From Candidatus Ruminococcus equi (GTDB lineage Bacteria > Bacillota > Clostridia > Oscillospirales > Acutalibacteraceae), in NCBI GenBank assembly GCA_018065465.1, contig JAGHTC010000058.1, positions 1 through 64,000 on the forward strand: 64,000 bases of DNA. The letters are read 5' to 3'. The notes under the pieces were generated by a model. It saw nothing but the letters and a program-made list of their open reading frames with translations, searched no databases and was not told the origin of the DNA. How positions within the stretch are numbered: position 1 is the stretch's first letter; every line of letters begins with the position of its first letter. This document shows, in pieces, positions 40,570 through 51,390 of this stretch. The position numbers and the translations under genes were made by a program.

Positions 40570-41505
40570 TTATACAATCGGAACACCTGTAAAGAGATTG
40601 CAACCGCTTTGCATTTCGATAATGCTGATAACAATTACGGCAATACCGACAACAGCGGTATAAACAATAAAAATAATCATCTTGTTGGTTTTCAAAAGCC
40701 ATTTGAAAAGTACAATGGCAAAATAGCCGACAACTGTGGCTGTAACTACGCCGATAATAATCGGGAGAATATCAACATTTAATCCCGCAGGTGAATCAAG
40801 GCATTCTTTGAACTCGAGAAGGGCTGCCGCAATAATAGACGGAACTGCCATAATGAATGTATAGTCAAGGGCAGTCTGCTTATTTACTCCGCGAATTTGA
40901 GCAGTGGCTAAAGTCGAACCCGAGCGGGAAAGTCCCGTAAAAACTGCCGATACAAATTGAGTAAGACCGACAGTTATTGCATCGCCTACTGTCATTTCGG
41001 TACGACCGCCGTTTTCGCCCTCTTTGCTGTGTTTGCCGACATTTCTGTTGGAAATTCTGTCTCCGAGTGTCAACAAAACTGATGTTACGACCAGAGCAAT
41101 ACCGACAACGATAAAATACTTTGGACCTGTGAAAAGGTCAGCCAAATCTTTGATTTGCATATCGGTAGTGGGAATCGGTGTAAAAAGCAGGAACAACGGA
41201 ACAAGACCGATAATCAGCATTATTATCATTCTTCTGTCGTGGCTCATATTCTTCCACGAAAACTTGCCCTTAAAGATATCGCCTATAAGACAGAAAAATT
41301 CTTTGATAAGTCTCCACAAAAGTTTGTAATAAAAAACGCAGACGGCAACAAGAGTGCCTATATGTAACATTACATCAAAGAAAAGGTTAGGCTCGGTTGC
41401 GCCGAAAATATGTTGTGTAATCGTAAGATGTCCTGAACTCGACACAGGCAAAAACTCGGTTAGTCCTTGAACGACACCTTGTATAAACGATTCAAAAATT
41501 CCCAT
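40570..41505 (-). CDS. uppP: undecaprenyl-diphosphate phosphatase
   Basis: GVVQGLTEFLPVSSSGHL and GLSRSGSTLATAQIRG. Confidence 0.96.
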   Translation of the reverse strand: MGIFESFIQGVVQGLTEFLPVSSSGHLTITQHIFGATEPNLFFDVMLHIGTLVAVCVFYYKLLWRLIKEFFCLIGDIFKGKFSWKNMSHDRRMIIMLIIGLVPLFLLFTPIPTTDMQIKDLADLFTGPKYFIVVGIALVVTSVLLTLGDRISNRNVGKHSKEGENGGRTEMTVGDAITVGLTQFVSAVFTGLSRSGSTLATAQIRGVNKQTALDYTFIMAVPSIIAAALLEFKECLDSPAGLNVDILPIIIGVVTATVVGYFAIVLFKWLLKTNKMIIFIVYTAVVGIAVIVISIIEMQSGCNLFTGVPIV

Positions 41506-41538
41506 ATAATTCTCCTTATGTAACACCCGAAAGGGTGA

Positions 41539-42285
41539 TTATTTATTATTTTCTTCTATCATATTGTAAAGGCAATCAAGAGCGGAAGAAAAAGTTCCCA
41601 CTTCGTCAATGAGTCCGTATTTCACGGCTTCTTCGCCTTCTAAAATAGTACCGATATCGGTAACAAGTTCGCCTGTGTTGAGTACAAGCTCGTTGTACTT
41701 TTCGCGGGATATATTTGAGTTTTCTTCGACAAAAGCGGTGATACGCTCTTGCATACGGCGAAAGTACTCAAAAGTTTGGGGAGCGCCGACTGTCAGCCCG
41801 GTTGTCCTCACGGGATGAACCGTCATCGACGCGCTTTTTACGATGAAACTGCGGTTTGTTGCCACAGCAAGCGGAATGCCGATTGAATGTCCCCCACCGA
41901 GCACGATGGATACAGACGGCTTTTTCATACCCGAAATAAGTTCGGCTATCGCAAGTCCCGCTTCAACATCGCCGCCCGCGGTATTCAAAAGCACCAATAG
42001 TCCGTCGATTCTTTCACTTTCGTCAATCGCGACAAGTTGGGGTATGACGTGTTCATACTTTGTGGTTTTGTTCTGAGAGGGCAAAACATAATGCCCCTCT
42101 ATCTGCCCTATTATCGTCAGGCAATAGACGACCTTTTCATTTCGGCTGATGATAACGCTGCCTGTATTATATACAGAGTCGTTATGCTCTTCGCAAAGCA
42201 ACGAGTTATCATCGGATTTTTCCTCTGATGCTTCGTGTTCATCGGGATTTTCGATATATGTTGAAACAAATTCTTTTCTGCTCAT
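41539..42285 (-). CDS. ClpP-like serine protease (TepA type)
   Basis: [47 protein letters not shown]. Confidence 0.88.
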   Translation of the reverse strand: MSRKEFVSTYIENPDEHEASEEKSDDNSLLCEEHNDSVYNTGSVIISRNEKVVYCLTIIGQIEGHYVLPSQNKTTKYEHVIPQLVAIDESERIDGLLVLLNTAGGDVEAGLAIAELISGMKKPSVSIVLGGGHSIGIPLAVATNRSFIVKSASMTVHPVRTTGLTVGAPQTFEYFRRMQERITAFVEENSNISREKYNELVLNTGELVTDIGTILEGEEAVKYGLIDEVGTFSSALDCLYNMIEENNK

Positions 42286-42456
42286 TTTATGCACCTCAAG
42301 AACAGTTTTCCCATAATGCACAAAATGATGTATACACACATTGAATTATACCACTATTTAGTGTATTGTTCAAGAAAAATAATGAAATTTCTATAATATA
42401 ATATTATTTTCAAAAAAATATAGTATTCTATTCTTAACAAATTTTCGGAGGACACT

Positions 42457-43701
42457 TTGAATACTAATACAATTTACGGCATAATCGTTGTTATTTTGAT
42501 TATGCTTTCGGCTTTTTTCTCCTGTGTTGAAACAGCATTTTCGTGTGCCAATACAATAAGATTGCAATCACTTTGTGACCTCGGCAACAAGAAAGCAAAA
42601 AATGCTCTTTGGGTTACCGACAGATTTGACAAAGCACTGACCGCCATACTTATCGGCAACAATGTGGTAAATCTCGGATGCTCCTCGCTTGCTACCGTTA
42701 TTTGTCTTGATATTTTCGAAAACTATGGTGCCGCTATAGCAACAGGTATCGTTACGCTTTTGGTACTTACTTTCGGCGAAGTTATTCCTAAATGTTTCGG
42801 CAGAGAAGCAAGCGACTCTATCGTGCTTCATACTGCGTTTATACTCAAAATATTCACCTGTGCTTTATATCCGCTTGTTTATTTCTTTCTTGGAATTAAA
42901 ACTGTAGTTATGAAACTTGCAAATATCAAAAAGGACGCACCGACAGTTACGGAAGACGAACTCAAATACATCATCGAATCAAGCGAAAAAGAAGGTATCC
43001 TCGAAAGTGAAGAATCTAAGATGGTACAATCTGCACTTGAATTTGACGAAAAAACCGCACTCGAAATACTCACTCCTCGTGTTGATGTGGTTGCTATTGA
43101 CATTGACGACGAAAAAGAGAAGATACTTTCCGTTATTATGGATGAAAGATATTCGAGAATCCCTGTTTACAAAGAGTCCATCGACAATATCGTAGGCATT
43201 TTGCACACAAGAGATTACCTTGAAAAAATTGCAAATAATGATAAGGTTGATTTAAATTCGCTTATCACTGCCCCACACTTTATCTATAAATCAGCAAAAC
43301 TTTCTTCCATACTCAACGACTTCAAAGAAAACAAACTTCATATTGCTATCGTTACAGACGAATACGGCGGTATGCTTGGTATTGTCACAATGGAAGATTT
43401 GCTTGAAGAAATTGTCGGGGAAATCTGGGACGAAGACGAAGAAGAAATCACCACATACACTAAACTCAAAGACGGCAGATACATTGTATCGGGCGATATG
43501 GACACAGAAGACCTTTTCGAAATTTTCGGCATCAAAGATGATGAAAACATAAAAAGTATTTCTGTCGGTGGGTTTATTGCCGAAAGGCTCGGCGACATTC
43601 CGAAAAGAAACTGCAAAGTAGAATACAAAAACCTGCTCTTTACTGTCAGAAGAATTAAAAACAACAGAATTATTACCGCACTAGTGCAAAAGAAAAATTA
43701 A
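42457..43701 (+). CDS. CNNM/CorC (HlyC) family transporter
   Basis: DUF21 TM region, CBS pair (LTPRVDVVAID, IPVYKESIDNIVGILHTRD), CorC domain; TTG start after SD. Confidence 0.92.
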   Translation: MNTNTIYGIIVVILIMLSAFFSCVETAFSCANTIRLQSLCDLGNKKAKNALWVTDRFDKALTAILIGNNVVNLGCSSLATVICLDIFENYGAAIATGIVTLLVLTFGEVIPKCFGREASDSIVLHTAFILKIFTCALYPLVYFFLGIKTVVMKLANIKKDAPTVTEDELKYIIESSEKEGILESEESKMVQSALEFDEKTALEILTPRVDVVAIDIDDEKEKILSVIMDERYSRIPVYKESIDNIVGILHTRDYLEKIANNDKVDLNSLITAPHFIYKSAKLSSILNDFKENKLHIAIVTDEYGGMLGIVTMEDLLEEIVGEIWDEDEEEITTYTKLKDGRYIVSGDMDTEDLFEIFGIKDDENIKSISVGGFIAERLGDIPKRNCKVEYKNLLFTVRRIKNNRIITALVQKKN

Positions 43702-43766
43702 CCCATACTATTGACTGAAAATAAAAGTGAATATAAAATATACACATAAACTTTAGGAGGACAACT

Positions 43767-44108
43767 ATGAACGACTGCATTTTCTGTAAAATCATAAGCG
43801 GAGAAATTCCGTCAAACAAAGTCTATGAAGACGACAAAATTCTTGCTTTCTACGACCTTAACCCGATGGCACCTGTACATGTACTCATTATCCCGAAAGT
43901 ACACATCTGCTGTGCCGATGAATTAAACGAAAATAACTGTGAAATTATCGGTTATCTTTTCTCAAAAATCCCGCAGATTGCAAAATCTCTCGGTCTTGAA
44001 AACGGATATCGCGTTGTCAACAACTGTAAAGAAGAAGGTTGTCAATCGGTATTCCACATTCACTTCCATTTACTCGGCGGAAAACAACTCAGCGTAAACA
44101 TGGCATAA
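43767..44108 (+). CDS. HIT family protein
   Basis: CIFCKIISGEIPSNKVYEDD; C-terminal HIHFHLLGG. Confidence 0.95.
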   Translation: MNDCIFCKIISGEIPSNKVYEDDKILAFYDLNPMAPVHVLIIPKVHICCADELNENNCEIIGYLFSKIPQIAKSLGLENGYRVVNNCKEEGCQSVFHIHFHLLGGKQLSVNMA

Positions 44109-44121
44109 TTCTATATTAGAA
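44109..44121 (+). repeat. copy of intergenic palindrome (TTCTATATTAGAA)
   Basis: directly abuts the HIT stop codon, 16 nt before comEC. Confidence 0.65.
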
Positions 44122-44137
44122 ATATATTTGAATTGCG

Positions 44138-46312
44138 GTGAAAATTATGAAACGGTTGCTTGCTCAGATAGGACTTATCGGCTTTTCTGTGCTTGCAGTC
44201 GTTTTTTATTTGCCGAGAACAGCCATATATATCATTATGGCGGCAGCAATACTTGTATCGGTTATTTTCATCGTTTTCAAGAAATTTCGAACTACTGTAT
44301 TTTTACCCGCTGTTGCGCTTACTGTCTTTTTATCTTGCCTTTTAAACATTTCCTACACTGCTTTGGTTGTTGATAAACAGACAGACAATTATGCCTACGG
44401 TACGCATAGAGTTGCCGCTACTTTGTCAGACGAAAGTTATACACAATACGGTAGGTTCTACTACAAAATGAAGGCAAATGAGATAGACGGCAGAGAATGC
44501 AATATTAACTTTTTACTTACCACCGCAAATGAACTTGAGATAAATACATTTGATACAATAGAGTTTTCGTCTTCTTTTGCTGTGAACACGAACAACTACT
44601 TTAAGGCAAAAGGATATTTTCTGAAAGTCGATTCGCTCTATGAAGACTTTGATTACAACGTCACAAAAACGGATAACAAGCCGCTTTATTACTATGCTGT
44701 GAAAATCAGAGAATATGTCAGAAATGCACTTGACAGCACCCTTGATAAAGAAAGTTCCGCTTTGTGCAAAACTGTGTTTATCGGCGACAAATACAGCCTT
44801 GACAAAGATACAAAAGAACTCTTTGTCAAGACAGGTTCGACATATTTTATTGTTGTTTCCGGTATGCACTTTTCGGTAATAACAGCGTTCTTCCTCTTTC
44901 TTTTTCAAAAACTGTTTAGAAAAAGGAAAATATACATCAGTCTTACTGTATTGCTAATTATAGTATATATGGCGGTAACAGGATTTTCGGGTTCGGTACT
45001 TCGAAGCGGTATTATGATGCTTGTTGCCCTTTTGGCTCAAACAATAAAAAGAGATGTTTACCCGCCAAATTCACTCGGTTTTGCCGCTTTGGTGATTATA
45101 CTTATTTACGGCCCATACTGTGCGGGTGATATCGGAATTTTGCTTTCATTTACCGCCACATACGGTATTATTAAATGGTCAATGCCTTTATACAACAAAA
45201 TCAAAATAACAAAAGACGGAAAAATCTATACTGTTCTCAACAAAGTGTTTGCGGCATTTTGTGTTTGTATCTGCGCTAATATACTTACTCTTCCTATATC
45301 ACTGTTGGCATTCAAAGGCATATCACTTATTACACTTTTATCGGGAATGGTACTCTCTATTCCTATTGAACTGATACTTATACTTTCCCTTGCAATTTTT
45401 GCATTGTTTTACATCCCGATACTCACATTCATTACCATACCTCTTTCTTTTTTAACGAACATAATCTGCAAATTTATCCTTTGGTTTGTCGGCTTTTTCT
45501 CCTCTTTCAATTTCTCTTTTGTATATATCACAGACTCGCTTGTATACATTTTTATCGCCATGGTTGTTATTCTCGTTATTGTTATGCTGTGCTACACAAG
45601 AGAATATCATCTCGTAAAATATGTAGTCCTTATGGCTGCACTAATATTCTGCGCAGGCTTTGCTTCATCTGTATTTTTGAAAAGCGATACAGAACTGACT
45701 GTATTCTCCGCTAATGATGATGTGGCGATAATGTTCAATGATGACTCAAACTACGCTATGCTTGACTTAAACCTAACATCAAAAAGTCTCTCCGAAATTA
45801 TTGAAAAAGCAGAACAAAAAACACCAAAATTTGAATTTATCGGCGTTACAAAAGGACAAAGGGCAACAAATAATGCAAGGATTTTTTCAAAGGAATTTGC
45901 AATTTCCAAAGTAATGCTGTATGATATAGACAGCGTATATGCGGACAAAATCAAGTGCGAAAATGTAGACTTCTTCCCCGATAAATATACTGCTGTTTTT
46001 TCAGACAATATCACAGCAACATATTTGCGAACTTCAAAATGTATGGTGCAATATATCACAAACGGCAATATTTCTATTCTTGTCATTCCATACGATACAG
46101 ATATAAAAGAAATCGAGCAGGAATACCGAAGTGCAGATTATATTGTACTTTCACAAATCCCGAAAAATTATGCACTTTTGTCATGCAATAAACTGATTAT
46201 TTCCAACTATAAAAACACATCAAAACTAATTGCAAAAGAACTGACTGCAATATATAACAGCGTGATGTTTACATCAGACGGTGATGTTATTCTCGATATG
46301 GAGGTGGAATAA
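44138..46312 (+). CDS. comEC: ComEC/Rec2 family competence protein
   Basis: Competence domain: SALCKTVFIGDKYSLDKDTKELFVKTGSTYFIVVSGMHFSVITAFF...TGFSGSVLRSGIMMLVAL. Confidence 0.88.
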   Translation: MKIMKRLLAQIGLIGFSVLAVVFYLPRTAIYIIMAAAILVSVIFIVFKKFRTTVFLPAVALTVFLSCLLNISYTALVVDKQTDNYAYGTHRVAATLSDESYTQYGRFYYKMKANEIDGRECNINFLLTTANELEINTFDTIEFSSSFAVNTNNYFKAKGYFLKVDSLYEDFDYNVTKTDNKPLYYYAVKIREYVRNALDSTLDKESSALCKTVFIGDKYSLDKDTKELFVKTGSTYFIVVSGMHFSVITAFFLFLFQKLFRKRKIYISLTVLLIIVYMAVTGFSGSVLRSGIMMLVALLAQTIKRDVYPPNSLGFAALVIILIYGPYCAGDIGILLSFTATYGIIKWSMPLYNKIKITKDGKIYTVLNKVFAAFCVCICANILTLPISLLAFKGISLITLLSGMVLSIPIELILILSLAIFALFYIPILTFITIPLSFLTNIICKFILWFVGFFSSFNFSFVYITDSLVYIFIAMVVILVIVMLCYTREYHLVKYVVLMAALIFCAGFASSVFLKSDTELTVFSANDDVAIMFNDDSNYAMLDLNLTSKSLSEIIEKAEQKTPKFEFIGVTKGQRATNNARIFSKEFAISKVMLYDIDSVYADKIKCENVDFFPDKYTAVFSDNITATYLRTSKCMVQYITNGNISILVIPYDTDIKEIEQEYRSADYIVLSQIPKNYALLSCNKLIISNYKNTSKLIAKELTAIYNSVMFTSDGDVILDMEVE

Positions 46313-47388
46313 TGGCTCTTTTAAAAGAAGACGAATTCAAAAAAATGCTTTCATCTAGTAAATTTGAAAGTGTTTATCTTCTTTACGGTGAAGAAAAATT
46401 TCTTGTGTCACATTATACCGATTTACTTACTAAAAAAGTTGCACCTATAATAAATGAATTTAACTTCCACCTTTTTGATGATGATGCAGATATTTCGGAC
46501 ATTTCGGTCGCGGTAAATGTTATGCCCTTTATGAGTGAGCGAAATGTTGTCAAAATCGTTGATTTTGATTTCAATAAATTCAATAAAGACGACTATGACG
46601 CTTTTTTGAAAATACTGAAAAATATTCCCGATACAACTATAGTCATCATAACAATGCCGACGCTCGACGAAAAGCAAGCAAAGAAAAAGGAAGACGATGA
46701 AGAAAAAGGCAAAAAGTCTTTTGCAAAACTGAAAGACTATGTCACAAAGCACGGGGTTTGTGTGAATTTTGAACACAGGGCTGAACTCAAGCTTGAAAAA
46801 ACTCTTTGCAAATGGGCTAAAGACGGCAACTCAAAAATGAGTGAACTCACCGCGAGCAAACTTATAAACTTCGTCGGTACCGACCTTACATCTTTGCACA
46901 GCGAAGTTGAAAAGCTCTGTGCTTTTGCAAACGGTGAGGAAATCACCGAAGAAATGATAGAAAAACTCGTCACAAAAAACCTTGAAGCACAGATATTCAG
47001 CCTTTTTGATTTTATTGTAAGAGGTCAATCGGACAAGGCGATGACAACACTTTCTACTTTGTTTTTTCAAAACGAAGCACCTATCGCGATTATCACAATA
47101 CTTTCAAATGCCTATGTTGACTTTTATCGTGCAAAAGTTGCAAGGGAAAGTTCTATCTTCCCCGATGATTTTGCAAAGGAACTGAAGTACCCATCTAACA
47201 GAGTATGGGTGCTGAAAAATATGCTCAACAAATACGGCTATGTGACGACATCAGCAATAAGAAAGAGTATTGAAGAAATCACAAATGTTTACGAAAGACT
47301 TGTGTCTGTCAGTACAAATGCACAGACCGAACTTGAAAAACTTGTTGCAAAGTTGATTTTATTTGCAAAGGACAAAACCGATGAATAG
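46312..47388 (+). CDS. holA: DNA polymerase III delta subunit
   Basis: VYLLYGEEKFLVSHYTDLLTKK N-terminus; size and C-terminal domain. Confidence 0.9.
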   Translation: MALLKEDEFKKMLSSSKFESVYLLYGEEKFLVSHYTDLLTKKVAPIINEFNFHLFDDDADISDISVAVNVMPFMSERNVVKIVDFDFNKFNKDDYDAFLKILKNIPDTTIVIITMPTLDEKQAKKKEDDEEKGKKSFAKLKDYVTKHGVCVNFEHRAELKLEKTLCKWAKDGNSKMSELTASKLINFVGTDLTSLHSEVEKLCAFANGEEITEEMIEKLVTKNLEAQIFSLFDFIVRGQSDKAMTTLSTLFFQNEAPIAIITILSNAYVDFYRAKVARESSIFPDDFAKELKYPSNRVWVLKNMLNKYGYVTTSAIRKSIEEITNVYERLVSVSTNAQTELEKLVAKLILFAKDKTDE

Positions 47389-47995
47389 CGAAAAAATCGA
47401 GATAAAAGAGGCTGTTATAGTCGAGGGCAAATACGACAAAATCAAACTGCAAAGTTTTATTTCTTCACCTGTTATTGAGACTAACGGATTTCGTATTTTC
47501 AAGGATAAAGAAAAGCAATCCCTCATAAGAAAGATTGCTGATACACGCGGAATACTTGTTATAACCGACTCCGATTCGGCAGGCTTTATGATACGAAACT
47601 TTTTAAAAGGTTTTGTATCAGACGACAATATTAGGCACGCTTATATTCCTAACATCAAAGGAAAAGAAAAGCGCAAAGAAGAACCTTCAAAAGAAGGCTT
47701 CTTAGGTGTTGAGGGGATAGATATTTCCTTGATAACAGAAGCAATAGAAAAAAGCGGCGCCACAATAATAGGTAAAAGTGATATCAAAGAAAGCGGAACA
47801 AAAATTACGAAAACGGACTTTTTTGAACTCGGGCTTTCGGGAAGAGAAAATTCACATAATTTGCGAAAAAAAGTTCTTTCTTCCCTATCTCTTCCCGAGT
47901 ATCTCAGCACAAACGCTATGATAACGGCAGTAAACTGTTTGTTTACAAAAGATGAATTTGTAAAATTTATTGAAAGCATAAAATTAGCCATCTGA
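47381..47995 (+). CDS. rnmV: ribonuclease M5 (TOPRIM, DUF4093)
   Basis: EAVIVEGKYDKIKL and LVITDSDSAGFMIRNFLKG TOPRIM motifs. Confidence 0.9.
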   Translation: MNSEKIEIKEAVIVEGKYDKIKLQSFISSPVIETNGFRIFKDKEKQSLIRKIADTRGILVITDSDSAGFMIRNFLKGFVSDDNIRHAYIPNIKGKEKRKEEPSKEGFLGVEGIDISLITEAIEKSGATIIGKSDIKESGTKITKTDFFELGLSGRENSHNLRKKVLSSLSLPEYLSTNAMITAVNCLFTKDEFVKFIESIKLAI

Positions 47996-48016
47996 AAAAA
48001 TTCAGATGGCTTTTCT
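47988..48016. terminator. convergent terminator
   Basis: agccatctga-aaaaat-tcagatggct followed by T run. Confidence 0.8.
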
Positions 48017-48017
48017 T

Positions 48018-49325
48018 TTATCTGTATCTTCTTTTTTCTGCTTCAATTTTTTGGCGTTTTCGTGATGTTCTTACTATAATAATAACTGCCGCCAAGAGTA
48101 AAACCACAACAATTATCAGCACAATATGATTTCGAACGAAATTGAAAATAACATGGGCAATATAGTTTGTTACATGCCAGTCTATATCTTCGTTGCATAC
48201 TATATCGCAAGTACCGATTTTTTCTCCGTCATAATATACGGTGAGCGTTCCTGCTTTGTCGCCTTTTTTTATCGGGGCAAAGACTTCATCTTCTGCACTT
48301 ATATCGGCTTTTACAAGCTCTTTGTTGTAATTTTTCGGCAAAAGGCATTTTATATCCGTATTAGGTACAAGGTCAACATATCTTGCACCCCATACATTAT
48401 TTACCCACGCTCTGCCTAATTTGTCTTCGGGTGAATACAAGGTTGCATACGCAATATTGTTAAACGCCCAATCGTAAAAGTCTATTGTGTCATACATTGC
48501 ATAATTTATCTGTTCTACCTGTGAATACGGTGAGCCGAGAATTACACAAAGATAGTTATAATTATCTTTTGTAGCGGTAGATACAAGACATTTTCCCGCT
48601 TCGTCGGTATATCCTGTTTTTATACCTGTTGCATATTGGTAGTAATACTTGCCGTCTTCCTGGGTACTGTCGATAAGGAAGTTACTTGTTTTTATTTTTT
48701 CTGAAAAGCCTTTCGGCAAATATGAAGCAGTTGATGTTATTTCTGTAAAAGACTTTGTTGTCATCGCATATTTTGTTATAGTTGCAAGGTCTTTTGCTGT
48801 TGTGTAATGCTGTGAATTATACAGTCCGTGAGGGTTTACAAAATGTGTGCTGTCGCAATTAAGTTGAGCGGCCTTTCGATTCATCATATCAACGAAACCC
48901 GAAACACCGTGACCGACATAATCGGCAAGCACCAAAGCGGCATCGTTACCCGACGGCAACATTAATCCATACAGCAAATCTTTTACGGAAAACTGCTCTC
49001 CCATATGATACTCAAGCCCCATAATAGAACTTTCGGGGTCAAGAGTTGACAACGCGCTCTCGGTTATGGTAACCATAGTGTTGTCAAAATCGGGAACATT
49101 CTCCGCTACTATTATGTAGGTCATAATTTTTGTTGTAGATGCGGGAGAAACTTTGGAGTCGGCACTTTTTTCATACACAACTGCGCCGGTGTCAAGGTTT
49201 TCAAGATAAACTGCTCCTGCTGATGAAAGTATATCACAACCGAAATCAGCAGCAGATGCAGGCACAAGTGCGATAATTGAAATTATTATGAGTATAGCAA
49301 AAACAAGTGAAATAACCCTTTTCAT
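48018..49325 (-). CDS. D-alanyl-D-alanine carboxypeptidase with C-terminal TM
   Basis: PASTTKIMTYI, SGNDAALVLADYVG, KTGYTDEAGKC. Confidence 0.94.
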   Translation of the reverse strand: MKRVISLVFAILIIISIIALVPASAADFGCDILSSAGAVYLENLDTGAVVYEKSADSKVSPASTTKIMTYIIVAENVPDFDNTMVTITESALSTLDPESSIMGLEYHMGEQFSVKDLLYGLMLPSGNDAALVLADYVGHGVSGFVDMMNRKAAQLNCDSTHFVNPHGLYNSQHYTTAKDLATITKYAMTTKSFTEITSTASYLPKGFSEKIKTSNFLIDSTQEDGKYYYQYATGIKTGYTDEAGKCLVSTATKDNYNYLCVILGSPYSQVEQINYAMYDTIDFYDWAFNNIAYATLYSPEDKLGRAWVNNVWGARYVDLVPNTDIKCLLPKNYNKELVKADISAEDEVFAPIKKGDKAGTLTVYYDGEKIGTCDIVCNEDIDWHVTNYIAHVIFNFVRNHIVLIIVVVLLLAAVIIIVRTSRKRQKIEAEKRRYR

Positions 49326-49350
49326 AAAACACCCATCCTTAAAGAATATG

Positions 49351-50073
49351 TCAAGTATCCTTTTTCTTAATTGAAAACTTCTTTTCTTCGCCTGATTTGA
49401 GTCTAACTATATTTATACGATGCTCGACAATTACGAGCAAGCCCATTCCCAAAGCACAGGCAGAAGACACGATGATATATCGCCATGTAAGTTCATTTAT
49501 AATACCAATCTTTCCCCAGAAAAAGTCGTAGCATCTGAAAAAGAAGGTGACAAATCCAAAAGATGCCGCGGCGATTATCGAAGAAAGTGAAACATATTTT
49601 GAGATAAGCAAAACGATAATAAATATTCCGAGAGTTACAAGGCCGACACGCCAGTCTACCATAATGGCAAGAGCCTCGGTAGTGACTACGCCTTTTCCAC
49701 CTTTGAACTTGAAAAATATCGGATACATATGTCCCAAAGCACAGAAAAGGCCTGCAAGATATTTTCCGTATGTTTCGTACTCATAGATAGAAAGTTCTGT
49801 ACCTGCGTGAACATTCTTAAACAGCCAGAAACCTATGAATACGGCGAGAACACATTTTGCAAAATCCAAAACAAAAGTAAGTATTGCGGGTACTACACCG
49901 ACACATCTTAGTACATTTGTCATTCCGGCGTTTCCCGAGCCCATTTCACGAATGTCTTTTTTTATTGCTATCTTTGTGATAATTATAGAGAAACTGAGAC
50001 TGCCTAGCAAATATGCAATTACTGCTATTGCAAGGCAACGAAACAGCGTATCCCACGAAATAAAACCAATCAT
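49351..50073 (-). CDS. plsY: glycerol-3-phosphate acyltransferase PlsY
   Basis: GSGNAGMTNVLR, GHMYPIFFKFKGGKGV. Confidence 0.96.
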   Translation of the reverse strand: MIGFISWDTLFRCLAIAVIAYLLGSLSFSIIITKIAIKKDIREMGSGNAGMTNVLRCVGVVPAILTFVLDFAKCVLAVFIGFWLFKNVHAGTELSIYEYETYGKYLAGLFCALGHMYPIFFKFKGGKGVVTTEALAIMVDWRVGLVTLGIFIIVLLISKYVSLSSIIAAASFGFVTFFFRCYDFFWGKIGIINELTWRYIIVSSACALGMGLLVIVEHRINIVRLKSGEEKKFSIKKKDT

Positions 50074-51389
50074 TTATCGTTTCTCTCCCTGATGACAAGT
50101 CTAATCGGTGTACCCGACAAGTCAAATGCTTCTCTTATTCTGTTTTCCAGATATCGTTGATACGAGAAATGGAACAACTCGGCATTATTGCAAAAGCAGA
50201 CGAATGTCGGCGGTTTTACTGATGCTTGTGTTATGTAAAAGATTTTCAATCTTTTTCCTTTATCGGTCGGCGGTTGAACTCTTGTTGTCGCCTGTGCAAG
50301 AATTTCGTTGAGCATACCCGTCTTTATTCTTGTGGCGGTAGTGTTCGCACTGTGGACAATATTTTGAAAAAGGTTGTCTAACCTCTGCCCTGTCTTTGCT
50401 GAAATAAAAACTGTCGGCGCATAACTCATAAAGGCAAAATCTCGTTCGATATCCTTTTTGAATTTGCTCATTGACTTGTCGTCTTTTTCGATTGCGTCCC
50501 ATTTGTTTACGGCGATAACGACTGCCTTGCCTGCGTCACTTGCCATACCTGCGACTTTTGTATCCTGTTCGGTAACTCCAGTCTCGGCATCAAGCATAAT
50601 AACGCATACATCACTGCGGTCAATAGCCATTTTTGAACGCAAAATACTGTATTTTTCAACGGCATCGTTGACTTTGCTTTTTCTACGCATTCCTGCCGTA
50701 TCAATAAAGACAAAAGTGCCGTGTTTGTTCTCAATTTTTGTGTCGATAGAATCACGCGTTGTACCTGCTATATCGGAAACAATACAGCGGTCTTCACCGA
50801 CAATTTTATTTATCAGTGATGATTTGCCGACATTCGGTCTGCCGATAACGGCGACGGAGATAACCTCGCTGTCTAATTCCTCTTCATTATCATTCGGCAG
50901 ATTTTTGAACACTGCGTCGAGCAAATCACCTGTTCCGTGGCCGTGGACGGAACTGACTTCGATAGGCTCAAGTCCCATATTGTAGAACTCGTAAAACTCG
51001 GGTGCAGGCTCGCCTATGGTATCGCATTTATTAACACACAGAACAATAGGCTTTGAGCTTTTCAAAAGCATTTGGCAAACTTCCAAATCGTTTGCGACAA
51101 GTCCGGTGCGTACATCACAGACAAGGATGATAACATCGGCTGTGTCAATCGCAAGTTGAGCCTGTATTCTCATTTGTGAAAGTATTACATCATCGCAGAA
51201 AGGTTCAATACCGCCCGTATCAATCAAAGTTGCTTTTCTTCCCTGCCATTCGACTTCGCCGTAAATTCTGTCACGGGTTACGCCGGGAGTGTCGTCGACT
51301 ATGGAAACACGCTGTCCGACAAGTTTGTTGAACAATGTGGATTTTCCGACATTCGGTCTGCCGACAATGGCAACAACGGGCTTTGGCAT
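50070..51389 (-). CDS. der: ribosome biogenesis GTPase Der (EngA)
   Basis: Two G domains: GRPNVGKSTLFNKL and GRPNVGKSSLINKI; KH-like C-term. Confidence 0.98.
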   Translation of the reverse strand: MPKPVVAIVGRPNVGKSTLFNKLVGQRVSIVDDTPGVTRDRIYGEVEWQGRKATLIDTGGIEPFCDDVILSQMRIQAQLAIDTADVIILVCDVRTGLVANDLEVCQMLLKSSKPIVLCVNKCDTIGEPAPEFYEFYNMGLEPIEVSSVHGHGTGDLLDAVFKNLPNDNEEELDSEVISVAVIGRPNVGKSSLINKIVGEDRCIVSDIAGTTRDSIDTKIENKHGTFVFIDTAGMRRKSKVNDAVEKYSILRSKMAIDRSDVCVIMLDAETGVTEQDTKVAGMASDAGKAVVIAVNKWDAIEKDDKSMSKFKKDIERDFAFMSYAPTVFISAKTGQRLDNLFQNIVHSANTTATRIKTGMLNEILAQATTRVQPPTDKGKRLKIFYITQASVKPPTFVCFCNNAELFHFSYQRYLENRIREAFDLSGTPIRLVIRERNDK

Positions 51390-51390
51390 T

